Virus record (IMG/VR): IMGVR_UViG_3300025096_002860
Span: 1 to 41,879 of that record
Reading direction: 5' to 3' (one strand)
DNA: 41,879 nt
Source of the DNA: a virus
Positions 34,940 through 41,879 of this stretch are shown here, piece by piece. Every line of letters begins with the position of its first letter. Position 1 is the first letter of the stretch. The notes below the pieces were generated by a model. It did no database searches and was not told the DNA's origin. It worked only from the letters and a program-made list of their open reading frames with translations. A program made the translations under genes and the position numbers.

Positions 34940-35950
34940 TTAATTGTTGCTGTTATAGGGACTCAAAATGTGCAACCCCTTCTTATCCTCATCAACAGTT
35001 TCGGCGCCCTTATATTCTAGATAATCTGCTTTAATGTCCTGAAAGCCTTTCTGTGTTAGAAACGATCCGACTTCCACTTTTGTAATGTTGTCGATCTTGG
35101 TTCTAATGCCAACTGGCTGTGAGGTCAGCAAGTCTGGGGATGTCTGGTTGGCGTAAAAGGGGGAAAAATGCGTATGTTTAGCCAAGGCGTCTAGAAATTT
35201 GCCCGTTTGGCTAGTGTACGTAGTAAATGATGAAACGGTCTTAGAAAGCTGATCCAGTATAATGAGCAACAGTTGGCGCAAGTTTTCTCCCTTCACCATC
35301 GGCTGGAGCTCTTCTTCTGCCATACATGCTATAAGATCAATTCCGTACTGCCGAGTTAGTGCCTTTGTCAGCCTGCCGCCCAACGCATTCAGTTCATCTG
35401 TACGAGTCACCAGCTTTATATTTTCGCGAGCGATTACTCGAACATTGTCAGCTTTTATAGCGACTGCAGATTTTGGATCCTCGTCGGTACTGTTGCCAAC
35501 TTTCCCGGGAGGTAAGCGAAAGTGCTGATCAACGCCTGTCTTTTGGCTTAAATAGATACGAGCTGCATCCGCAGTGAGGTCATTATCAACAAGATTTGGC
35601 TTTCCAGACCGCCAGGCGCGGCTTTTAGCAAAGAAGCCCTTGCGGCCGGCGACGATGTCAATTGCTGCGCAATGAGTTGCGCCGGGGTATGCTCCAAAAC
35701 CAGTCGCAGGGCCTGCGGGCCGGTCTAAGCCCAACACTATAAATGCATTACCTTTCTGGTATACCTTCTCATTATCAAGTTGTTGATAGCGAGGAACATC
35801 AAAATTGGGGCGAGGTGCGCCGCCAGAGCCTAAAAAAATGTCCTGCATTGGCTCAGGCAGTAAATCAAAATGGGCGCGCTCTGTTCTGCACATTGCATCC
35901 AGCTGTATTATCGGGCTGGATTTGCGTGGTACTGCTTTTAATTCTGGCAT
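34940..35950 (-). CDS. Baseplate spike-like structural protein
   Basis: This 336-aa protein begins MPELKAVPRKSSPIIQLDAM. Residues 160-195 (SAVAIKADNVRVIARENIKL then VTRTDELNALGG) have the repeated AI-KAD-xRxIARE-IKL pattern typical of gp5/VgrG-like beta-helix or OB-fold spike segments. The C-terminal half is helical (QLLLIILDQLSKTVSSFTTY) and may anchor the protein. The start has AGGAG 11 bases upstream. Its neighbours are the DUF2272 lysin candidate immediately upstream and the 1969-aa structural protein downstream. In T4 the spike and lysozyme are joined in gp5; here they may be separate. The assignment is moderate: the KAD-type segment is clear, the position in the spike is inference. Confidence 0.6.
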   Translation of the reverse strand: MPELKAVPRKSSPIIQLDAMCRTERAHFDLLPEPMQDIFLGSGGAPRPNFDVPRYQQLDNEKVYQKGNAFIVLGLDRPAGPATGFGAYPGATHCAAIDIVAGRKGFFAKSRAWRSGKPNLVDNDLTADAARIYLSQKTGVDQHFRLPPGKVGNSTDEDPKSAVAIKADNVRVIARENIKLVTRTDELNALGGRLTKALTRQYGIDLIACMAEEELQPMVKGENLRQLLLIILDQLSKTVSSFTTYTSQTGKFLDALAKHTHFSPFYANQTSPDLLTSQPVGIRTKIDNITKVEVGSFLTQKGFQDIKADYLEYKGAETVDEDKKGLHILSPYNSNN

Positions 35951-35968
35951 TTTATTTTGCTCCTTTCT

Positions 35969-37396
35969 TTATCCAGGGGAATCTGTAGCTGAGGATCCAG
36001 AGCTGTCGTCGGGGTCCGGATCGGTTGCGGTTACTGCCTGATTTGCTAGAATTACTTTGCCGGCTTTCTTGACGATCAACTCATAAGCGCCGAAGCCAAG
36101 ATAGTTACCGGCTGCATCTAGTTTTATTGTCTCAGCAACCTTTGCAGTATTGCCTAGGTTTCCTCCGGCTAGGTACGCCGTTTTATTTTCAATCTTATAG
36201 ACCACATCTCCGTGAGAATATATCTCCTTAGCTTTTGGCCCTACCAAGCGTGCGCCTGTAGGGGGCTTAATAAGAACGTCGCCAACATTAGCTTTGATTT
36301 GCGCATTCGAGCGAAGCGATTTATCTCCATGAGCAGGTATGGTTGTAGTCATCCATAAGGACCAGTTGCCCTTCCCTTCTTTGGCTCCTTTGGCGTAAAG
36401 AGTATGAGCACCAGCCTTGGGAAATGAAGAGTCTACTTTTCCAATTACATATGAAACAAAGGCAGCCGACCAAGCGGGCGAGCCTGGTTTATTAGCATCG
36501 GGAGTAATTCCGACGTTTCTATAATAATCTCCAAGTCGCGACTGAACCGAGTCAAGAGACTCCACCTTATAGGTCTTTGTATATCCGGCAGGAGCGAATC
36601 TTTTGTGAGGAGGGGAGCCCCAATAATTTAATTCCTTTTCAACAGCGTCCTTAAAAGTTTGCTTATTGAGATCCTCACCAACAACTAGATCCCCTGGCTC
36701 CAATGTGGGCAGCGCGCTACCCCCCAGGCGCTCTCCTTTAAGTTGATAAACATAATTATCAACTGCCCTATTCACGGCAGGCGTTCCTGGTATCCCCTTA
36801 CCGAATTGGCCTTCGAGAGTGCCTCCAGCACAAGGGTCTTGTACCGCCATAAAAGATGGCGGAATGCTTCCTTCTACGCTAACAATCGTTGGATCCAATA
36901 AGTTTTGAAAGTCACCATATTCCACCTTTACAATAGCACCAATCGGCAAGCCGCCGGCATGTTCTGATGAAACAGAATCTAAAATGTTAACGCGCTGGTA
37001 AGTATACAGTATTGGGTCATGGGTAGAGCGCGGGATCGGTCTAGGCTCGATTTCAGGAATGTAAACTTTATAATAGAGGCTATACCCCTCATAGCGATTA
37101 GTCGACTCCTCGCTGGTCTTGTTATACTCGGCCTGCTTTAGAAAACTTTCACGAGACCCTCCCCCAACGTAGGTCGTGGTTTCATTAAGCACTTGCACCA
37201 CAATTCCGTATAAAGCGTTAACTGAGGTTAATGCATCTTTGGCATAAGCTGCAGCCAGAGCGCTGTTTACATAATCCTGGCCGCTACTACGGCGGCGAGA
37301 AGCTGAGTTATGCACCCCCGATTCTTGAAAGTTATTAAGGACCCCGTACGACAAGTCTGTAAGAGTAAATGCGGAAGAGTCCATTTTGTCATTCAT
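35969..37396 (-). CDS. Tail-associated peptidoglycan hydrolase candidate, DUF2272 domain
   Basis: Residues about 280-445 match DUF2272 (NlpC/P60-CHAP superfamily) in pattern: PAWSAAFVSYVI at 307-318, FPKAGAHTLYAKGA with H331, GDVLIKPP near 372, SHGDVVYKI with H395 and D397, and LAGGNLGNT near 409. Ser310 stands where CHAP enzymes have catalytic Cys, as is usual in DUF2272. Upstream is a roughly 250-residue N-terminal part, including a beta-rich region with GAIVKVEYGD that may dock to the baseplate. It would cleave peptidoglycan during tail penetration, replacing T4 gp5 lysozyme. There is no signal peptide. ATGs lie at 37414, 37396 and 37384; 37396 is preferred because AAGGA lies ten bases upstream. 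The end is an Asp/Ser-rich tail. Confidence 0.75.
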   Translation of the reverse strand: MNDKMDSSAFTLTDLSYGVLNNFQESGVHNSASRRRSSGQDYVNSALAAAYAKDALTSVNALYGIVVQVLNETTTYVGGGSRESFLKQAEYNKTSEESTNRYEGYSLYYKVYIPEIEPRPIPRSTHDPILYTYQRVNILDSVSSEHAGGLPIGAIVKVEYGDFQNLLDPTIVSVEGSIPPSFMAVQDPCAGGTLEGQFGKGIPGTPAVNRAVDNYVYQLKGERLGGSALPTLEPGDLVVGEDLNKQTFKDAVEKELNYWGSPPHKRFAPAGYTKTYKVESLDSVQSRLGDYYRNVGITPDANKPGSPAWSAAFVSYVIGKVDSSFPKAGAHTLYAKGAKEGKGNWSLWMTTTIPAHGDKSLRSNAQIKANVGDVLIKPPTGARLVGPKAKEIYSHGDVVYKIENKTAYLAGGNLGNTAKVAETIKLDAAGNYLGFGAYELIVKKAGKVILANQAVTATDPDPDDSSGSSATDSPG

Positions 37397-37700
37397 CTTC
37401 TGATTGTCCTTCATTCAGAAGATCGAACAACTCTTCCTTGTCTTGAGCTGACAATCCAAATTGTTGAACGTTTTGTTTTTGCAGAAGATTCGCCAATTTT
37501 ACCATCTGCTCGTTCGATCGCTGCAAATTTTCGACGTATTTGGCGGCTATGGGGCCTAACTCCTTGCGAGCCGAATCAGATACCTTCATGTCATTTACGG
37601 CGTCCATCAATAAAGATTTTGCCATAGCGCGATCTTCGCGAATGTTGGTAGTGGTTTCTTCGATGTAGTCGTCTAAATTTAGATTTCGCCGCTTTCCCAT
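37389..37700 (-). CDS. 103-aa protein after the late sigma factor, unknown function
   Basis: This small protein begins MGKRRNLNLDDYIEETTTNI and is almost entirely helical. It has a KYVENLQRSNEQMVKLANLL stretch at about 54-73 and an acidic C-terminus (KEELFDLLNEGQSEDE). Similar small proteins occur in marine T4-like phages in my recollection, without assigned function. It overlaps the end of the gp55-like gene by 22 bases and the start of the lysin gene by several bases, so all three are translationally coupled. The hydrophobic-acidic ELFDLL near the C-terminus loosely resembles sliding-clamp-binding tails of late-transcription proteins such as T4 gp33. That is a weak resemblance only. Confidence 0.7.
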   Translation of the reverse strand: MGKRRNLNLDDYIEETTTNIREDRAMAKSLLMDAVNDMKVSDSARKELGPIAAKYVENLQRSNEQMVKLANLLQKQNVQQFGLSAQDKEELFDLLNEGQSEDE

Positions 37701-38380
37701 TTGTCTTTAAATACCTTATACCTTTTTCTCAACTTATTTAAGTTATTCACCACTTGTTTAGTGTTGAGTCCTGTAATCTCCCGCAGGTATAAATAAATAG
37801 CTTTTTTGTTGAAAATTTCTATAGTATCGGCAGAGTCTAACAAAATTCGGACTGCCATTAATACCTTCTTTTCATTTTCCTTGAGCATAAAAGAGCTCCA
37901 GGTATCTATTTCATTGTTCAACGAAGACCAAAACTCCATCTCGCAGCGTACCGCTTCATAGGTCGGTTCTTCTGACACCAGATCTTCATCCAGCTCGTTG
38001 AGAACGTCCTCCATAAAAACTTCTGTTTGGTTCCTCTTTTGGGTTCTTTTAACTTTATGAATAAACCAATTTTTAGTAACAACGCTAAAATATGAAAAAG
38101 CTTTTGAACCCTTGTTGGGATCATACTTATTTAAGATGGTAGTAAGCCAGACCTTGCAATCTTCTTTAAGATAATTAATGTTTGGAAGCGACGTGAATCG
38201 ATAAGTATAGATTATCTTATCCACCATCTGATCAAAAGCAGGCTGAATGTATTCAACATACAACTGTGTTCTTAACTCTAAATCGTTAGAGTTGGCATAT
38301 TTTACGATGGCATCTTCATGCACTTGCGTAAAATAATGATTTTTAGAGCGGCTGCGGCGCTTCCTCTTCTTCGGCGGCAT
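37679..38380 (-). CDS. Late-transcription sigma factor, T4 gp55 type
   Basis: This 233-aa protein begins with a basic stretch (MPPKKRKRRSRSKNHYFTQV). Residues 16-110 carry the family core: NHYFTQVHEDAIVKYANSND, YIQPAFDQMVDKIIYTYRF, and the region-2-like NKYDPNKGSKAFSYFSVVTK followed by NWFIHKVK. This corresponds to the core-binding and promoter-melting region of sigma-70 factors. T4 gp55 replaces the host sigma on RNA polymerase and reads TATAAATA late promoters with gp33 and the sliding clamp. The C-terminal region is helical (LREITGLNTKQVVNNLNKLR), unlike T4 gp55, and may be a region-4-like or extra DNA-binding segment. GAGGA lies eight bases before the start. It probably controls the structural genes downstream. 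Confidence 0.9.
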   Translation of the reverse strand: MPPKKRKRRSRSKNHYFTQVHEDAIVKYANSNDLELRTQLYVEYIQPAFDQMVDKIIYTYRFTSLPNINYLKEDCKVWLTTILNKYDPNKGSKAFSYFSVVTKNWFIHKVKRTQKRNQTEVFMEDVLNELDEDLVSEEPTYEAVRCEMEFWSSLNNEIDTWSSFMLKENEKKVLMAVRILLDSADTIEIFNKKAIYLYLREITGLNTKQVVNNLNKLRKRYKVFKDKWESGEI

Positions 38381-38672
38381 TTAATTCTTCCTCTATTTCT
38401 TCATCCAGCGTAAATTCAAAAATTTCCCTAAATCTCTCCATCTCCGCGGTTACATCACGAATGCGTAAAATCAACTCTTCAACCATCGGCTCACCACTAT
38501 AATTATCCATACTGTATAAAGCTTTGACAAATACCTGAAAGGCCTTGGTCGTTAAGTACAGATCTGATAAGTTCTCCGAAATAAAAAGAAACTTTTTCAA
38601 TAATTTTGCGATGTACCACATCAGCAAAACATTTAATAATAGTGATACGCATAAGGATGTAATTAACATCAT
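38343..38672 (-). CDS. Single-pass membrane protein, unknown function
   Basis: This 109-aa protein begins MMLITSLCVSLLLNVLLMWY. Residues 3-22 form one hydrophobic segment, so it is probably a type III or N-in single-pass membrane protein or a small lipobox-free anchored protein. The rest is a charged helix (RIRDVTAEMERFREIFEF) and an acidic tail (EEIEEELNAAEEEEA). It starts in a four-base overlap with the FmdB gene (ATGA) and overlaps the start of the sigma gene by 38 bases. Two ATGs in a row leave the exact start open by one codon. No family with known function is recognised. Confidence 0.72.
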   Translation of the reverse strand: MMLITSLCVSLLLNVLLMWYIAKLLKKFLFISENLSDLYLTTKAFQVFVKALYSMDNYSGEPMVEELILRIRDVTAEMERFREIFEFTLDEEIEEELNAAEEEEAPQPL

Positions 38673-38920
38673 CGAGCTTTATCCAAATCTTTTCGTTGTT
38701 GCCTCAATTCTTCCCGGGAATTTTCAATAAATTCTTCGGTGATTTGCCCTACTTTTTGTTTTCGAGCCTTAGCGCCCGTAGAGGTGCTGAAGGATGTTAA
38801 AACCTTCTTAAAGCCCTCTGCGGAGGAGCACTCGGGACATTGAGTTTGAGTTTCGTCGGATAAGTGCGAGATAACTAAAGTTTTTTCGCACTTATCGCAA
38901 TGATAGACGTATCTAGCCAC
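38669..38920 (-). CDS. FmdB-type zinc-ribbon protein
   Basis: This 83-aa protein begins MARYVYHCDKCEKTLVISHL. C8-D-K-C11 and C28-P-E-C31 form a zinc ribbon of the FmdB/CxxC regulatory type, with the conserved Y-x-Y/C opening. The second half is a charged helix (EEFIENSREELRQQRKDL). The start is a GTG at 38920-38918 that overlaps the last codons of the 57-aa gene by 8 bases and has no strong ribosome binding site, so expression probably depends on coupling. Such proteins in phages are assumed to be regulators or zinc-binding adaptors; the target is unknown. Its place directly upstream of the membrane protein and the late sigma gene is consistent with regulation but proves nothing. Confidence 0.75.
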   Translation of the reverse strand: MARYVYHCDKCEKTLVISHLSDETQTQCPECSSAEGFKKVLTSFSTSTGAKARKQKVGQITEEFIENSREELRQQRKDLDKAR

Positions 38921-39086
38921 GACGTGGCTGAGATTCCACCTTGACTAAACGCTTATGAATGTCGTTAAGGTGTTTTTCCAAGTCTCTTGCTTGTTCGCTG
39001 AGCGCGTTGCGAAGCAAGTTCTCCACCATCTCTCTAACTTCTATTTCGGTAAGAGGGGTGGGAGTAGTCTTTTTAGTTGGTGCCAT
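38913..39086 (-). CDS. 57-aa small helical protein
   Basis: An ATG at 39086-39084 opens 57 codons ending with TAG at 38915-38913. The product begins MAPTKKTTPTPLTEIEVREM. A charged amphipathic helix fills most of it (VENLLRNALSEQARDLEKHL, then NDIHKRLVKVE), suggesting a coiled coil. AGGAG lies nine bases before the start, and the end overlaps the GTG of the FmdB gene by 8 bases, which supports a real gene. The function is unknown. Confidence 0.65.
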   Translation of the reverse strand: MAPTKKTTPTPLTEIEVREMVENLLRNALSEQARDLEKHLNDIHKRLVKVESQPRRG

Positions 39087-39103
39087 GTGTTGATTCTCCT
39101 TTC

Positions 39104-39325
39104 TTATTCTTCTTCTTCTTCCGGAAAGGCCATCGTTACGCCCTCCAGAGAGACGACGGGCGGGTTAGCTACCACAAGTTCGGACGCTTTTCCTCCCCAT
39201 CGCTTAGTTCCGGGTGCCTTTTCAAAGTCCATCCCGCTTAACAGTGGAACAATGTCGGTTTGTTCCATCAGTGATTTTTGTAATGCCATCATTAATGCTC
39301 CGATGGCCTGATTTGATAATTTCAT
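39104..39325 (-). CDS. MKLSNQAIG-type small phage protein
   Basis: This 73-aa protein begins MKLSNQAIGALMMALQKSLM. An N-terminal helix is followed by EQTDIVPLLSGMDF and an ELVVANPPVV strand, and it ends in an acidic PEEEEE tail. In my recollection small proteins with this opening and the NPP element are common in marine T4-like phages, without a known function. A very strong ribosome binding site (AGGAGGATAAG then ATG) overlaps the end of the epimerase gene, and the gap to that gene is one base. It is therefore well translated and likely made in quantity; no biochemical role is claimed. Confidence 0.75.
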   Translation of the reverse strand: MKLSNQAIGALMMALQKSLMEQTDIVPLLSGMDFEKAPGTKRWGGKASELVVANPPVVSLEGVTMAFPEEEEE

Positions 39326-39326
39326 C

Positions 39327-40184
39327 TTATCCTCCTATAAAATTTAATATGTATTCTTCTAATTTAACTTGCGGCGTCCATGTCGTCATCTCCGTCGTTT
39401 TAGAAATGTCAGCCAAAGTGTTGCGTGCTTCGCCCGGGCGACCGGGGATGTATTCCGCAGTGCCACCGAACATGGCAGCGAGTTCATTGATTGAGTGGTT
39501 TGTGCCGGTTCCTAAATTAAAGACGTCCCCGACAAACTCATGCTTAGAAATAGCCAGCAAGCCAGCGCAAATGTCCCCTACGTGTGTAAAGTCTCGTCTC
39601 TGCTCTCCATCGCCTGTGATACTCAAAGGTTCGTTCTCTCGATGCTTCTTTTCAAAAATGCCCACAACCGTGGCATAATCCCCCATTTCAGGCTGTCGCG
39701 GGCCGTATACATTGAAGAAACGAGCGATCGCCGTAGATACCCCAAAACACTTTGCATATAGCTGACAGATTTCTTCTCCGTGCCACTTAGCAAATGCATA
39801 AGGATTTAAATAAGGGCCCCCGTAAAATGAACTTGAGCCGGCATAAACGACTTTTGCGCCGGATTGCCGGGCAAACTCGCAGACCTCAGCAGTGCCGTAT
39901 GAGTCAATACTTATCGTCTCAAGAGGCTTTTTAAAGCTGGGCTGGATCCTGGCTAAGGCTGCCAAATGAAAAACGACATCAAATTTTTCGCCGCCTCTTT
40001 TCTCATTGATGGTGCGGATGTCTTCAATCCAATAGGTAACATCTGGTCGACGATAGTTTTCACTACTAGAGTCTGAGATCAGGTTGTCTATTACTGTCAC
40101 CTCATGATCGCCAGTGCTCATTACTAAATCGACCAAATTCGACCCAATAAACCCAAGCCCACCAGTTACTAAAACTTTTCGCAT
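39327..40184 (-). CDS. NAD-dependent nucleotide-sugar epimerase/dehydratase (extended SDR)
   Basis: This 285-aa Rossmann enzyme begins MRKVLVTGGLGFIGSNLVDL. The NAD-binding loop TGGLGFIGS is at residues 7-15, an acidic residue follows beta-2 (VIDN at 31-34), SSS occurs at 117-119 and the catalytic YxxxK is Y129-x-x-x-K133. FFNVYGPRQP near 152 and RRDFTHVGD near 190 are typical of UDP-glucose 4-epimerase-like enzymes, which invert or dehydrate the sugar of a nucleotide sugar. Substrate cannot be fixed from sequence. GAGAGG lies nine bases before its start, and 1 base separates it from the fucose synthase gene. It would supply an extra sugar to the same glycan as the fucosyltransferase. Confidence 0.88.
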   Translation of the reverse strand: MRKVLVTGGLGFIGSNLVDLVMSTGDHEVTVIDNLISDSSSENYRRPDVTYWIEDIRTINEKRGGEKFDVVFHLAALARIQPSFKKPLETISIDSYGTAEVCEFARQSGAKVVYAGSSSFYGGPYLNPYAFAKWHGEEICQLYAKCFGVSTAIARFFNVYGPRQPEMGDYATVVGIFEKKHRENEPLSITGDGEQRRDFTHVGDICAGLLAISKHEFVGDVFNLGTGTNHSINELAAMFGGTAEYIPGRPGEARNTLADISKTTEMTTWTPQVKLEEYILNFIGG

Positions 40185-40185
40185 G

Positions 40186-41103
40186 CTATTTGCCTCTCAA
40201 AACGCTATAATTGTCTTCAAACCATTTACAAGTATTAGACAAGCCTTCTTCAAAAGAAGTATAACTTATTGAACTAAAAGATTTAAGTCTCTCTCCATCG
40301 GAGGGCTTTTTCACTTGACCCTTAGGCATTGAGGTGTCCCACACTATTTCATTAGTGAAATCAAAAATCTCTGCGATTTTTTCGGCCACATCTTTAATTA
40401 GGTGTTCTTGTGTATTTCCCACGTTAAGAGGTTCCGCCCCATCGTACTCATTCAATAACTGTACCAGTATGGTCGCAAGATCCAATGCATAGGTAAATTC
40501 TCTATAAACCTGGCCATCGCCCCACAACACCGCATTAGTATCGTTTTGTCTGGCTTCATAAATTTTTCTGATCATGGCAGGAATGACGTGAGAATTATCT
40601 AAGTCGAAATAATCATTTTCACCGAACAAATTGTTGGGTATAACAGTGATAAAGTTGCAATCGTATTGTGCTCGATAGGCGCGAGACTGGACGTCCAGCA
40701 TCCTTTTGGCGTACGCGTACCCGTAATTAGACTGGTGGGGTGGCCCTATATGCATCGATTCTTCTCTGAGAGGGTAGGGTGCCTCGCGCGGGTACACGCA
40801 TGTACTCAACAAAGACAAAACCTTTTCCACTTTCGCGATGCGGGCGCCCTCTAGAACGTTGGTATTAATCAGTATGTTATCGCAATAAAACGACCCCAAA
40901 TTCTCCATGTTGGCCTTTACGCCGCCGACGCGGGCTGCCAAGTGAATTACCCGAGAAGGATTAAAACGAGAATAAAGCTCTTCCGTTTGATAGGGACAGC
41001 GCAAATCCGCATCCCGAGAAGACACATAAACAGCATCAGCCAGAACGGCCTGTAACGCCGTTCCAACCATACCAGTGCCTCCAGTAACCAGTGTGGTCCC
41101 CAT
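40186..41103 (-). CDS. fcl: GDP-L-fucose synthase
   Basis: This 305-aa enzyme converts GDP-4-keto-6-deoxy-D-mannose to GDP-L-fucose by 3,5-epimerisation and NADPH reduction. It begins MGTTLVTGGTGMVGTALQAV, with the dinucleotide loop at 7-15. AARVGGVKAN at 56-65 is a family hallmark. The catalytic set is present: S100, C102 in LLSTCVYP, Y129 and K133 in YGYAYAKRM, and H172 in DLDNSHVIPA, matching E. coli S107, C109, Y136, K140 and H179. The usual length is about 310-320, so it is complete. A GDP-mannose 4,6-dehydratase (gmd) would be the previous step; it is not in the window and may lie beyond the right edge or come from the host. AGGA precedes its start by seven bases. Confidence 0.93.
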   Translation of the reverse strand: MGTTLVTGGTGMVGTALQAVLADAVYVSSRDADLRCPYQTEELYSRFNPSRVIHLAARVGGVKANMENLGSFYCDNILINTNVLEGARIAKVEKVLSLLSTCVYPREAPYPLREESMHIGPPHQSNYGYAYAKRMLDVQSRAYRAQYDCNFITVIPNNLFGENDYFDLDNSHVIPAMIRKIYEARQNDTNAVLWGDGQVYREFTYALDLATILVQLLNEYDGAEPLNVGNTQEHLIKDVAEKIAEIFDFTNEIVWDTSMPKGQVKKPSDGERLKSFSSISYTSFEEGLSNTCKWFEDNYSVLRGK

Positions 41104-41104
41104 C

Positions 41105-41879
41105 TTAGATCCTCGTCCATGTGGGGGGCATTAAATCGGCTGTTTCGCGGGCATTATCTTGTGTGCGGGCCGGTCCGAACCACTCCAGAGGGCAAACCAC
41201 TTTTTTGTTTGGGTTTTCGTTTAAGAGTGCGCCCCACCAAGAAAAGGTTGAATTTGCAATTACATTATGTTTCATTCTGCTCATTAAAAATAAATCAATG
41301 ATGTCCATTTCGCCTCGCACCAAAACAACATTTTCTTCTAGAAGAGGCGCCAGGGTGCTCTCGCACCACTCTATGTCATCACTAAAAAGTACAACCTTAG
41401 AGTCCTCCCCAATTTCATCTAAGGCGCGGCGATAATAGTCGGCAGTAAGAGTGGCATAATTAGATTGGAGATTCATATAATCGCCGCGGCGCACATGCAC
41501 GGCGACAGTGTTATCCAAACTCAATACATCTGCATACTTATTTCGAGCAACCTCCGTTAGCTCGGCCGGTATTCTAAACGCATCCCTAATTTTTTTAAGA
41601 TTATGATAGAAATACTTGTAGGATTGGTAGTGGCCCCTTAGGCACATGTTGTCTCGAAACGGAATCTCATTATAAATCGTGCTCGTAAACGGAGTCTCTT
41701 GATGGACACACTCAACAAAGGACTTGCTGCCCCATGTCTTCAGGTTTGAAAAAATAGTATTTCCATAAAAGACATAGGGCGGAAAAGCGAGATCTGGAAA
41801 TACCGCCTCCACATCATTGTCGATCGCGAGCGACAGGGTGGCTGCTATAACACACATCTGATTTCCAAGGCCCGGGTTT
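41105..41879 (-). CDS. Alpha-1,2-fucosyltransferase, GT11 family (5' end outside window)
   Basis: The frame is open to the right edge. The seven codons before the internal ATG at 41857 read PGLGNQM-type sequence (codons for P, G, L, G, N, Q then M), matching the N-terminal GGLGNQMF motif of GT11 fucosyltransferases. The gene therefore starts outside the window and the internal ATG is not the start. HVRRGDY (residues 120-126 counted from that ATG) is the GDP-fucose-binding HxRRxDY motif, and NSTFSWWGA near 202-210 is the second hallmark. It transfers L-fucose in alpha-1,2 linkage to an acceptor glycan. Its product donor is made by the fcl gene one base downstream. The target may be host lipopolysaccharide or virion protein. 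Confidence 0.9.
   Translation of the reverse strand, partial: NPGLGNQMCVIAATLSLAIDNDVEAVFPDLAFPPYVFYGNTIFSNLKTWGSKSFVECVHQETPFTSTIYNEIPFRDNMCLRGHYQSYKYFYHNLKKIRDAFRIPAELTEVARNKYADVLSLDNTVAVHVRRGDYMNLQSNYATLTADYYRRALDEIGEDSKVVLFSDDIEWCESTLAPLLEENVVLVRGEMDIIDLFLMSRMKHNVIANSTFSWWGALLNENPNKKVVCPLEWFGPARTQDNARETADLMPPTWTRI

Noticed and set aside
39214-39678. Plus-strand 154-codon frame opposite the epimerase
   Set aside because: The minus strand here encodes a clear SDR enzyme and a well-placed small protein; the plus frame is a shadow.
1-41879. tRNA genes, CRISPR arrays, insertion sequences
   Set aside because: No cloverleaf-like segment, no regularly spaced repeats and no transposase or terminal inverted repeats were seen; nearly every base is in a supported gene.

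Overview
The window is a stretch of a tailed-phage genome with a contractile tail (Caudoviricetes, T4 superfamily). The diagnostic genes are a T4 gp55-type late sigma factor, baseplate wedge proteins of the gp25 and gp6 families, a gp61-type primase and a RuvC-type Holliday junction resolvase. The style of the small genes (N-termini beginning MKITK or MENWKKFLNE, the MKLSNQAIG-type small protein) recalls marine T4-like phages; this is recall of family style, not a search result. The host cannot be read from the sequence, but the fucose genes and the lysin-like tail protein fit a Gram-negative bacterium.

Every gene I support lies on the minus strand, so transcription runs from high to low coordinates. 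Genes are packed with 1-, 4- or 8-base stop/start overlaps, and no gap reaches 60 bases, so no stretch over 300 bases lacks a gene. In order of transcription: (1) 41.9-39.3 kb, a sugar cassette: alpha-1,2-fucosyltransferase (cut by the window edge), GDP-L-fucose synthase and an extended-SDR nucleotide-sugar epimerase. (2) 39.3-37.4 kb, small and regulatory genes: a 73-aa protein, a 57-aa protein, an FmdB-type zinc ribbon, a one-pass membrane protein, the gp55-like sigma factor and a 103-aa protein. (3) 37.4-25.3 kb, baseplate: a DUF2272 (NlpC/P60-like) tail lysin candidate, a spike-like protein, a 1969-aa structural protein, gp25, gp6 and a DNRLRE-like beta protein. (4) 25.3-13.8 kb, one 3821-aa gene with LamG-like domains, a wedge-like N-terminal segment and a 106-residue arginine tail. 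(5) 13.8-2.6 kb, seven further structural genes, several sharing end modules. (6) 2.6-1.1 kb, RuvC and primase. (7) 1.1 kb to the left edge, a 46-aa hydrophobic protein and three small proteins whose N-termini look like capsid-targeting leaders.

The genes fit a late module. The gp55-like factor would direct transcription of the tail genes; the wedge proteins and giant protein would build the baseplate and its receptor-contacting periphery; the DUF2272 protein would open the cell wall; the fucose genes would decorate either the host surface or the virion. The most unusual features are the giant LamG protein with an arginine-only basic tail whose last codons also supply the ribosome binding site of the next gene, and the repeated leader at the left end. 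No tRNA, CRISPR array, insertion sequence or convincing terminator was seen.
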